Positions 1 through 5,444 of a stretch of 11,773 nucleotides of DNA are shown here, in pieces. Every line of letters begins with the position of its first letter. Position 1 is the stretch's first letter. The notes under the pieces were generated by a model, which did no database searches, was not told the origin of the DNA, and was given only the letters and a program-made list of their open reading frames with translations. The DNA comes from CAMPJU01 sp046566095 (GTDB lineage: Bacteria; Pseudomonadota; Gammaproteobacteria; Xanthomonadales; Xanthomonadaceae). The stretch lies in the NCBI GenBank assembly GCA_046566095.1, contig JBKHXI010000236.1, forward strand, positions 1 to 11,773. Direction: 5' to 3'. The translations under genes were made by a program, and so were the position numbers.

Positions 1-2
1 CC

Positions 3-374
3 GGAAACCGCGAAATCATGGTCTGCGAGCGCGGCGCCAGCTTCGGCTACAACAACCTGGTCAGCGACATGCGCTCGCTCGCGGTGATGCGCGACACCGG
101 CTGCCCGGTGGTGTTCGACGCCACCCATTCGGTGCAGCTGCCCGGCGGCGCCGGCGGCAAGTCCGGCGGCCAGCGCGAGTTCGTGCCGGTGCTGTCGCGC
201 GCGGCGGTGGCGGTCGGCGTGTCGGGCCTGTTCATGGAGACCCACCCGGAGCCGGACAAGGCGCTCTCGGACGGCCCCAACGCCTGGCCGTTGCCGAAGA
301 TGCGCGCGCTGCTGGAGACGTTGCTGGAGCTAGACCGCACCACCAAGAAGAACGGGTTCCTCGAATCCACATGA
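3..374 (+). CDS. kdsA: 3-deoxy-8-phosphooctulonate synthase (Kdo-8-P synthase), C-terminal part
   Basis: This cytoplasmic enzyme condenses phosphoenolpyruvate with arabinose-5-phosphate to give Kdo-8-phosphate, the precursor of the Kdo sugars in the LPS inner core. The window opens inside the gene; the frame is open from base 3 and about 123 C-terminal codons are present, compared with roughly 280 for the whole family. Family hallmarks visible are CERGASFGYNNLVSDMRSL, VVFDATHSVQ (the His is a metal/active-site residue in the family), the GG(K/Q) loop, and METHPEPDKALSDGPNAWPL near the end. The N-terminal part, which would show whether this is a metal-dependent type, is outside the window. Its TGA lies only three bases before a palindromic repeat (378-460) that separates it from eno. 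The kdsA-eno-ftsB order is usual for xanthomonads, as I recall it. Confidence 0.97.
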   Translation, partial: GNREIMVCERGASFGYNNLVSDMRSLAVMRDTGCPVVFDATHSVQLPGGAGGKSGGQREFVPVLSRAAVAVGVSGLFMETHPEPDKALSDGPNAWPLPKMRALLETLLELDRTTKKNGFLEST

Positions 375-377
375 GAA

Positions 378-460
378 TGTCGTCCCGAGCGTAGCGAGGG
401 ACCTGCTTCATCGTATGCCGGTGCAGGTAAAGCAGGTCCCACGCTGCGCTCGGGACGACA
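378..460. repeat. REP-like palindrome (family A, copy 1) between kdsA and eno
   Basis: Two 31-nt arms (378-408 and 430-460) are inverted copies matching at 29 of 31 positions, one of the two differences still allowing a G:U pair, around a 21-nt centre. Each arm can also fold alone: a 5-bp stem GTCCC/GGGAC (382-386 with 398-402; 436-440 with 452-456) around an 11-nt loop of the type GAGCGNAGCGA. The arm sequence is related to that of the copy at 8355-8418, so both belong to one interspersed family. It fills most of the 114-base kdsA-eno gap. It could act as a transcript-processing or attenuating structure between the two genes; no U-run follows, so it is not a classical terminator. Confidence 0.9.
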
Positions 461-488
461 GAAGATTCCATCGATACGAACGGATGCC

Positions 489-1892
489 ATGACCCAGATC
501 GCCAAGATCCACGCCCGCGAGATCCTCGACAGCCGCGGCAATCCCACCCTCGAGGCCGAGGTGACCCTGGCCGACGGCGGCTTCGGCCGCGCCGCGGTGC
601 CGTCCGGCGCATCGACCGGCGCCAAGGAAGCCGTGGAGCTGCGCGACGGCGACCGCACCCGCTACCTGGGCCGTGGCGTGCGCAACGCGGTCGAGAACGT
701 CAACACCACGATCGCACGGGCACTGGACGGCTTCGACGCCGCCGACCAGGCCGGGCTGGACCGTCGCCTGGTCGACCTGGACGGCACCGAGAACAAGGGC
801 CGGCTCGGCGCGAACGCGCTGCTGGGCGTGTCGTTGGCCGCGGCGCACGCGGTCGCGGCCTCGCGCCGGCAGCCGCTGTGGCAGTACCTGGCAGACATCA
901 ACGATCATCACGTCGCGGCCATCCATGGCGCGGCTTCGCAAGCTCCGGGAACCCCGGCCCGGCCATCCATCGCCGGGCGCTCGCAAGCGCAGCCGTTGCC
1001 GATAGGGCAACGGCAAAGCGCGCCTGCTCTCCCGGTGCCGATGATGAACATCATCAACGGCGGCGCGCATGCGGACAACAACGTCGACCTGCAGGAGTTC
1101 ATGGTGCTGCCGGTCGGCTTCGACTCGTTCTCCGAGGCGCTGCGGGCCGGCACCGAGATCTTCCACGCGCTCAAGTCGGTGCTGAAGGGCCGCGGCCTGA
1201 GCACCGCGGTCGGCGACGAGGGCGGCTTCGCCCCGGATCTGCGCAGCAACGAGGAAGCGCTGGAGACGATCCTGGAGGCGATCGGCAAGGCCGGCCACGC
1301 CGCCGGCGAGGACGTGCTGCTGGGCCTGGACGTGGCCTCCAGCGAGTTCCACGAGAACGGCAAGTACAACCTGGCCGGCGAGGGCAAACGCCTGACCGCC
1401 GCGCAGTTCGTCGATTTCCTCGCCGGCTGGTGCGACCGGTACCCGATCGTGACCATCGAGGACGGCATGGCCGAGGACGACTGGGACGGCTGGAAGCTGC
1501 TCACCGAACGCCTCGGCGACCGGGTCCAGCTGGTCGGCGACGACCTGTTCGTGACCAACCCCAAGGTGTTCCGCGAGGGCATCGCGCGCGGCGTGGCCAA
1601 CGCGATCCTGGTCAAGGTCAACCAGATCGGCACCCTGACCGAGACCCTGGAGGCGATCGCGCTGGCCGACGCCAACCGCTACGCCGCGATCGTCTCCCAC
1701 CGTTCCGGCGAGACCGAGGACACCACCATCGCCGACATCGCGGTGGCGACCACCGCCACCCAGATCAAGACCGGCTCGCTGTGCCGCAGCGACCGCGTCG
1801 CCAAGTACAACCAGCTGCTGCGGATCGAGCAGCAGCTGGGCAGTGGCGCGCGTTACGCCGGCCGCGACGCCTTCGTCTCGCTGCGGCGCTGA
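489..1892 (+). CDS. eno: enolase with an in-frame insertion of about 37 residues
   Basis: Enolase converts 2-phosphoglycerate to phosphoenolpyruvate in glycolysis; in many proteobacteria it also joins the RNA degradosome. The 467-residue product keeps the whole family pattern: AREILDSRGNPT at the N-terminus, the PSGASTG loop, NIINGGAHADNN, E203 (equivalent of E. coli E167), the acid/base pair E244 and K376, metal ligands D281, E324 and D351, SHRSGETED, and KTGSLCRSDRVAKYNQLLRIE. E. coli enolase is 432 residues, and xanthomonad enolases about 430 as I recall. The excess is one block, residues 144-180 (918-1028), just before the LPVPMMNIINGG strand at the junction of the N-terminal domain and the barrel. 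No catalytic residue is lost, so the enzyme is probably active. The ATG at 489 fits the family N-terminus; its ribosome site is weak. The ftsB gene follows 21 bases later. Confidence 0.97.
   Translation: MTQIAKIHAREILDSRGNPTLEAEVTLADGGFGRAAVPSGASTGAKEAVELRDGDRTRYLGRGVRNAVENVNTTIARALDGFDAADQAGLDRRLVDLDGTENKGRLGANALLGVSLAAAHAVAASRRQPLWQYLADINDHHVAAIHGAASQAPGTPARPSIAGRSQAQPLPIGQRQSAPALPVPMMNIINGGAHADNNVDLQEFMVLPVGFDSFSEALRAGTEIFHALKSVLKGRGLSTAVGDEGGFAPDLRSNEEALETILEAIGKAGHAAGEDVLLGLDVASSEFHENGKYNLAGEGKRLTAAQFVDFLAGWCDRYPIVTIEDGMAEDDWDGWKLLTERLGDRVQLVGDDLFVTNPKVFREGIARGVANAILVKVNQIGTLTETLEAIALADANRYAAIVSHRSGETEDTTIADIAVATTATQIKTGSLCRSDRVAKYNQLLRIEQQLGSGARYAGRDAFVSLRR
918..1028 (+). repeat. hairpin-rich repeat element inserted in frame inside eno
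   Basis: This 111-base block has no counterpart in ordinary enolases. It holds two direct copies of a unit of about 30 bases, sharing CGGCCATCCAT then CTCGCAAGC or TTCGCAAGC, at about 917-942 and 960-988. It also holds three small hairpins: CCGGG-aac-CCCGG (945-957), GCGCT-cgca-AGCGC (977-990) and GCCGTTGCC-gatag-GGCAACGGC (992-1014). Four of its five Gln codons are CAA, whereas every Gln codon I counted elsewhere in eno is CAG; it also uses ATA, GGA and CCA. The encoded peptide is rich in Ala, Pro, Ser and Gln and looks disordered. The length is a multiple of three and all codons are open. The exact borders are inferred from alignment to a remembered xanthomonad enolase and could shift by several codons, possibly starting as early as about 897. 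Confidence 0.8.
992..1014. other. perfect 9-bp hairpin inside the eno insertion
   Basis: GCCGTTGCC (992-1000) is separated by GATAG from its exact reverse complement GGCAACGGC (1006-1014). It is the strongest local stem in eno and lies wholly within the inserted block. There is no following U-run, and it is inside translated sequence, so I do not read it as a terminator. Confidence 0.85.
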
Positions 1893-1913
1893 GCGCATGG
1901 ACGCCTGACCGCG

Positions 1914-2222
1914 ATGCGCATGCTCCGGATCCTGGTGCTGGTGCTCGCCGTGATGCTGGCGTGGCTGCAGTACCGGCTCTGGTTCGGCGCCGGCGGGCAG
2001 GGCGAACTGGCGCAGCTGCGCGAGGCGATCGCGCGCCAGGAGCGCGACAACGCCGGGCGCCAGCAGCGCAACGACGCGCTCGCCGCCGAGGTCGAGGACC
2101 TGAAGTCCGGCGAGGCCGCAGTCGAGGAACGCGCCCGCAGCGAGCTGGGCATGATCAAGCCCGGCGAGACCTTCTACCGGGTGGTCGAGCCCTCGCCGCC
2201 GCCGGCCGACGAGGCGCCCTGA
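1914..2222 (+). CDS. ftsB: cell division protein FtsB
   Basis: FtsB is a small bitopic inner-membrane protein that joins FtsQ and FtsL in the divisome and helps activate septal peptidoglycan synthesis. The 102-residue product has a short cytoplasmic N-terminus, one membrane segment (about residues 4-19), the family motif LQYRLWFG right after it, a heptad-type coiled coil rich in Glu, Gln and Arg (about 31-70), and the conserved ARSELGMIKPGETFYRVV segment. The C-terminal tail is Pro-rich and acidic. The ATG at 1914 was chosen; an in-frame ATG at 1920 would cost two residues. It follows eno by 21 bases, and its TGA ends one base before the GTG of ispD, so eno, ftsB and ispD are probably cotranscribed, a common arrangement in gammaproteobacteria. 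Confidence 0.95.
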   Translation: MRMLRILVLVLAVMLAWLQYRLWFGAGGQGELAQLREAIARQERDNAGRQQRNDALAAEVEDLKSGEAAVEERARSELGMIKPGETFYRVVEPSPPPADEAP

Positions 2223-2223
2223 C

Positions 2224-2919
2224 GTGGGCGGCATGCGCGGGATCTGGGCGATCGTGCCGGCCGCCGGGCGCGGCAGCCGCATGGGCGGCGAACTGCCCAA
2301 GCAGTACCTGCAGGTCGCCGGCCGCAGCCTGCTCGAGCATTCCCTGCGCGCGGTGCTGGCGCATCCCTCGGTGGCCGGGGCGGTGGTGCCGGTCGCCGCG
2401 GACGACCGGCACTGGCCGGGCTGGAGCGAACTGGACGGGCGGCCGGTGCGCAGCTGCACCGGCGGCGACACGCGCGCCGACTCGGTGCTCGCGGGGCTTG
2501 CGGCGCTGCCCGACGAGGTGCGCCCCGACGCCTTCGTGCTGGTCCACGACGCCGCGCGCCCGAACCTGGCGCCGGAGGATCTGGAGCGCCTGCTGCACCT
2601 GGGCCGCAACGATCCGGTCGGCGCGATCCTGGCCGCGCCGGTGGTCGACACCCTCAAGCGCGCCGGCGACGACGGCGGCATCGACCGCACCGAGCCGCGC
2701 GAGCGCCTGTGGCGCGCGTTGACCCCGCAGCTGTTCCGCCGGCTGCAGCTGACCCGCGCACTGCAGGCCGCGCGCGAGGCCGGCGCTGCGGTCACCGACG
2801 AGTCGATGGCGATGGAGCTGCAGGGCCACCGCCCGCTGCTGGTCGAGGGCGGCGCCCTCAACCTCAAGATCACCACCCCTGCCGACCTGGCCTGGTTCCA
2901 ATCCCTCCGCAATCCGTAG
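2224..2919 (+). CDS. ispD: 2-C-methyl-D-erythritol 4-phosphate cytidylyltransferase
   Basis: IspD couples CTP with methylerythritol phosphate to form CDP-ME, the third step of the MEP isoprenoid pathway. The 231-residue product has the nucleotide-binding signature AAGRGSRMGGELPKQY (conserved Arg and Lys contact the CTP phosphates), VLVHDAARPN, LWRALTPQLFRR, TDESMAME and the late Lys-Ile-Thr-Thr-Pro-Ala-Asp-Leu motif, all in family order. Two starts are possible. GTG 2224 sits one base after the ftsB stop with GAGG about 9 bases upstream; ATG 2233 would shorten the protein by three residues. The stop TAG (2917-2919) lies inside the repeat at 2916-2993, so the last codon boundary was probably reshaped by that insertion. 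The protein is otherwise of normal length. Confidence 0.96.
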   Translation: MGGMRGIWAIVPAAGRGSRMGGELPKQYLQVAGRSLLEHSLRAVLAHPSVAGAVVPVAADDRHWPGWSELDGRPVRSCTGGDTRADSVLAGLAALPDEVRPDAFVLVHDAARPNLAPEDLERLLHLGRNDPVGAILAAPVVDTLKRAGDDGGIDRTEPRERLWRALTPQLFRRLQLTRALQAAREAGAAVTDESMAMELQGHRPLLVEGGALNLKITTPADLAWFQSLRNP

Positions 2920-2993
2920 GAGCGCGCCTTGCGCGCGATTGGCGCGCGGTGGCCGGCAGGCTTCGTGGGATCGCGCCCAAGGGGCGCTCCTAC
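2916..2993. repeat. GTAG-headed inverted REP pair (REPIN-like) after ispD
   Basis: Arms 2916-2938 and 2971-2993 are 23-nt inverted copies matching at 21 of 23 positions, with a 32-nt spacer. Each arm is a complete REP unit: head GTAGGA (CTCCTAC on the right) and its own 6-bp stem with 3-nt loop, GCGCGC-ctt-GCGCGC (2922-2936) and GCGCCC-aag-GGGCGC (2973-2987). GTAG heads are known for Stenotrophomonas and Pseudomonas REP elements mobilised by RAYT transposases; membership here is by that resemblance. The left arm overlaps and supplies the ispD TAG. No RAYT gene is in the window. Confidence 0.9.
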
Positions 2994-3034
2994 GGAAGGC
3001 GGGATTGCCCGGTCCCCGTGCTGGCAACCACCCC

Positions 3035-3040
3035 TACAAT
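3035..3040 (+). promoter_or_regulatory. -10 box for ispF, leaderless layout
   Basis: TACAAT differs from the TATAAT consensus at one position and ends exactly 6 bases before the A of the ispF ATG (3047), so transcription would start at or very near the start codon. I see no good -35 at 17 bases, and no clear Shine-Dalgarno sequence before this ATG. The box is just downstream of the REP pair, which may have separated ispF from the ispD transcript. Confidence 0.55.
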
Positions 3041-3046
3041 GCCGCC

Positions 3047-3532
3047 ATGAACCTCCGCATCGGCCACGGCTTCGACGTCCACGCCTTCGGCGCCGGCGAC
3101 CACGTGATGCTCGGCGGGGTGCGCATTCCGCATTCGCGCGGCCTGCTCGCGCACAGCGACGGCGACGTGGTGATCCACGCCCTGTGCGACGCGATCCTGG
3201 GGGCTCTGGCCCTGGGCGACATCGGCCGCCACTTCCCGCCTTCGGACCCGCAGTGGAAGGGTGCCGACAGCCGCGGTTTTCTGCGCCACTGCCGGCGGCT
3301 GGCGCGCGAACGCGGCTGGTCGCTGGGCAACGCCGACATCACCGTGGTCTGCGAAACGCCGCGGCTGGGCCCCAGCGTCGAGGCGATCCGCGCCACCCTG
3401 GCGCTGGACCTGGGCGTGGACCCGGGCGCGATCGGGGTCAAGGCCACCACCACCGAGAAGCTGGGCTTCACCGGCCGCGGCGAGGGCATCGCCGCGCACG
3501 CGGTCTGCCTGCTCGTGCGCGATGGCGGCTAG
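3047..3532 (+). CDS. ispF: 2-C-methyl-D-erythritol 2,4-cyclodiphosphate synthase
   Basis: IspF closes CDP-ME 2-phosphate to the cyclic diphosphate with loss of CMP, two steps after IspD. The 161-residue product is normal length for this trimeric zinc enzyme. It starts at once with RIGHGFDVHAF, giving metal ligands D10 and H12, and has LLAHSDGDVVIHAL with third ligand H44. DIGRHFPPSDPQWKGADS and the C-terminal KATTTEKLGFTGRGEGIAAHAV are also conserved. The open frame extends upstream to 2939, but that part is translated repeat; the family N-terminus fixes ATG 3047. It overlaps truD by 11 bases, implying coupled translation, while a 127-base gap with the repeat lies between it and ispD. Confidence 0.97.
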   Translation: MNLRIGHGFDVHAFGAGDHVMLGGVRIPHSRGLLAHSDGDVVIHALCDAILGALALGDIGRHFPPSDPQWKGADSRGFLRHCRRLARERGWSLGNADITVVCETPRLGPSVEAIRATLALDLGVDPGAIGVKATTTEKLGFTGRGEGIAAHAVCLLVRDGG

Positions 3533-4640
3533 CGCCCCGGGCGCCGCCGTCGCGGACCCGGCGGATGCTGAGGTCGGGCCGCGCGCCCTGGGCCCGGCGG
3601 TGCTGGCGGCCCGGATCCGCTGCGCGCCGGAGGATTTCCGGGTCGAGGAGATCGATGCCTTCGAAGCCTCCGGCAGCGGCGAGCACCTGTTGCTGACGGT
3701 CGAGAAGCGCGGCATGAACACCGCCTTCGTGGCCGGGCTGCTGGCGCGCTGGGCCGGGGTGCGGCCGGTCGCGGCGGGCTATGCCGGGATGAAGGACCGC
3801 CATGCGGTGACCGTGCAGCGCTTCAGCGTGCAGCTGCCCGGGCGCGCGACGCCGGAACCGGCGGCGCTCGAGGCGCTGGCGCAAGCATCCGGCAGCGGCC
3901 AGCGGCTGCGGGTGCTGGCCATGGCCCGGCATGCGCGCAAGCTGCCGCGGGGCGCGCTGGCGGGCAACCGCTTCGACCTGGTGCTGCGCGAGGTCCGCGG
4001 CGAGCGCGCGGCCATCGACCGCCGGCTGCGGGCGATCGCCGGGCGCGGGCTGCCCAACCGCTTCGGCCGGCAACGCTTCGGCCACGGCGGCGGCAACGTC
4101 GCCGCGGCGCTGGCGATGTTCGCCGGCCGCAGGGTTGCGCGCGAGCAGCGGGCGATGCTGCTGTCGGCCGCGCGCGCGGCCCTGTTCAACCGGGTGCTGG
4201 CGGCGCGGATCGGCGACGGCAGCTGGGACACCGGGCTGGACGGCGAGGTGTGGATGCTGGACGGCAGCCGCAGCCTGTTCGGCCCGGAGGCCCACGGCCC
4301 GGCGCTGGCGGCGCGCGCGGCGGCCTTCGACATCCATCCGACCGGCCCGCTGTGGGGCCGCGGTGCCGCCCCGGCCACCGGGCCGGCGCTGGAACGCGAG
4401 GCAGCCGCGCTGGATGGCGAGCCCGCCGCGCGCCTGCGCGCCGGCCTGGAGGCCGCCGGACTGCGCCAGGAGCGCCGCGCCCTGCGGGTCCGCCCGCGCG
4501 ACCTCGACTGGACCTGGGCGGACCCCTCGGTGCTGCGGCTGCGCTTCGCGCTGCCGCCCGGCAGCTACGCCACCGCGCTGCTGGACGAACTCGGGGGCGT
4601 GGACGACGCCGCAGCCGGCGCTCGATCGGCCCGGGCCTAG
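3522..4640 (+). CDS. truD: tRNA pseudouridine(13) synthase TruD
   Basis: TruD isomerises U13 of certain tRNAs to pseudouridine. The 372-residue product has the early PEDFRVEEI segment, EHLLLTVEKRGMNTAFVAGLLA, the catalytic motif GYAGMKDRHAVTVQRFSV with D92 matching E. coli Asp80, KLPRGALAGNRF, and LPNRFGRQRFG, followed by the TRUD insertion domain and the closing LRLRFALPPGSYATALLDEL. About 30 Ala/Pro-rich residues precede the conserved part, and the last 15 are an Ala-rich tail. ATG 3522 lies inside the end of ispF; the long upstream extension of this frame is antisense-like and was rejected. Its stop TAG (4638-4640) overlaps the stop of the opposing smr gene in one CTAG. E. coli TruD is 349 residues. 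Confidence 0.95.
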   Translation: MAASAPGAAVADPADAEVGPRALGPAVLAARIRCAPEDFRVEEIDAFEASGSGEHLLLTVEKRGMNTAFVAGLLARWAGVRPVAAGYAGMKDRHAVTVQRFSVQLPGRATPEPAALEALAQASGSGQRLRVLAMARHARKLPRGALAGNRFDLVLREVRGERAAIDRRLRAIAGRGLPNRFGRQRFGHGGGNVAAALAMFAGRRVAREQRAMLLSAARAALFNRVLAARIGDGSWDTGLDGEVWMLDGSRSLFGPEAHGPALAARAAAFDIHPTGPLWGRGAAPATGPALEREAAALDGEPAARLRAGLEAAGLRQERRALRVRPRDLDWTWADPSVLRLRFALPPGSYATALLDELGGVDDAAAGARSARA

Positions 4641-5251
4641 GGTCGCTTGCGGTGCCGGTCGCGCGCGAGCAGGACCAGCACCGCGCCGGTGCCGCCGGCG
4701 CGCGTCGGCGCGGAATGGAAGGCGAGCACGTCCGCGCGCTGGCGCAGCATCCGGTCCACCAGGTTCTTGAGCACCGGGGCGCCGCTGGCGTCCAGGCCCG
4801 CGGCGCCGTGCAGGCCCTTGCCGTGGATGATGCGCACGCAACCGCGTGCCTCGGCCACCGCATCGGCCAGGAAACGGCGCACCAGCGTCTCGGCGCGCGC
4901 CATGCCGGCGCCGTGCAGGTCGAGTTCGTCCTCCACCGCGTACTCGCCGCGCGCCAGGCGGCGCAGCATCTGCGCCGGGACCGTGGCGTGCCGCCACGAG
5001 AGGCTGTCGCCGGCCTCCAGCAGGGGCGCATCCAGCGTGCGCCGGAACTCCCAGCGCGCCGCATCCTCGTCGCGCTCGGCCATGCGCGCCCGCGGGCGCG
5101 GCTTCGGGCGTGGCGGCGGCGCGGCCGCCTCCGGCAGGCGCCGCACCGGGCCGATCGCGGCGCGGAAGCGGGCGGCTTCGTCGTCGTCCACGGGCGGCCG
5201 GTCGTCGCTCGCGGGGGCGCCGCGTGGCGGCTTGCGCGGGTGGCGGGACAT
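4637..5251 (-). CDS. Smr-domain protein (possible DNA/RNA endonuclease)
   Basis: A 204-residue soluble protein with a C-terminal Smr (small MutS-related) domain. Visible motifs are LDLHG at 110-114, HGKGLH at 143-148 and GGTGAV at 186-191, the three family signatures; the domain is known for nicking or binding nucleic acids in some members. The first 60 residues are Pro/Arg-rich and look disordered, with a short stretch of alternating Pro and basic residues at about 45-57. E. coli SmrB is a ribosome-collision endonuclease and SmrA is less well understood; the sequence does not let me assign this one to either, so no symbol is given. ATG 5251 is preceded by TACCCT exactly 6 bases upstream. It sits tail to tail with truD and head to head with surE, separated from surE by 193 bases. 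Confidence 0.9.
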   Translation of the reverse strand: MSRHPRKPPRGAPASDDRPPVDDDEAARFRAAIGPVRRLPEAAAPPPRPKPRPRARMAERDEDAARWEFRRTLDAPLLEAGDSLSWRHATVPAQMLRRLARGEYAVEDELDLHGAGMARAETLVRRFLADAVAEARGCVRIIHGKGLHGAAGLDASGAPVLKNLVDRMLRQRADVLAFHSAPTRAGGTGAVLVLLARDRHRKRP

Positions 5252-5257
5252 GGCGCA

Positions 5258-5263
5258 AGGGTA
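5258..5263 (-). promoter_or_regulatory. -10-like box for the smr gene, leaderless layout
   Basis: On the minus strand TACCCT (a TANNNT box) ends 6 bases before the ATG at 5251, the same spacing as at ispF. No Shine-Dalgarno sequence could fit on such an mRNA. The match to the consensus is weak and no -35 was recognised, so this is a suggestion. Confidence 0.35.
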
Positions 5264-5357
5264 GCGCCCCGCGCCGCCCCGGGCACGGCCGCGCACGCAT
5301 CGCCGCGCCGCGCCGTGCGTGGGGGCGCCGTGCAGGCCGCCGCCGATGCGCATCGGC

Positions 5358-5363
5358 TATCAT
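5358..5363 (+). promoter_or_regulatory. candidate -10 box for the surE operon
   Basis: TATCAT stands out in the otherwise very GC-rich 193-base smr-surE gap, 81 bases before the surE ATG. It differs from TATAAT at one position. The same box in similar context (GGNTATCATGG) occurs before rlmE. No convincing -35 was seen. Apart from this box and the smr box, I see nothing in the gap. Confidence 0.45.
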
Positions 5364-5436
5364 GGCCCCGCACAGTCGCGCGGTGGCGCGGGCGCAGCGC
5401 GCGCCGGACCGGTCGCCGCCCCGCAGCCCCCACCGC

Positions 5437-5440
5437 AGGA
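5437..5440 (+). promoter_or_regulatory. ribosome binding site of surE
   Basis: AGGA ends four bases before ATG 5445. It decides the start: the open frame reaches back to 5319, but only 5445 gives the SurE N-terminus MRVLVSNDDG. Confidence 0.75.
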
Positions 5441-5444
5441 TCCC

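Noticed and set aside
375..488. Dedicated eno promoter
   Set aside because: Apart from the palindrome, I found no TANNNT box with a plausible -35 at the right distance before ATG 489.
917..988. CRISPR-like repeat
   Set aside because: There are only two imperfect copies inside a coding gene and no spacer pattern or cas genes.
918..1028. Intein or self-splicing intron in eno
   Set aside because: It is far too short, has no splice-junction Cys/Ser or His-Asn end, and no intron core; the translated insert is simply continuous with enolase.
408..2912. An 834-codon open frame on the minus strand across eno, ftsB and ispD
   Set aside because: It is antisense to three clear genes, has repetitive Arg/Ala/Gly/His-rich composition and no domain. 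Stop codons are rare in the opposite frames of such GC-rich DNA.
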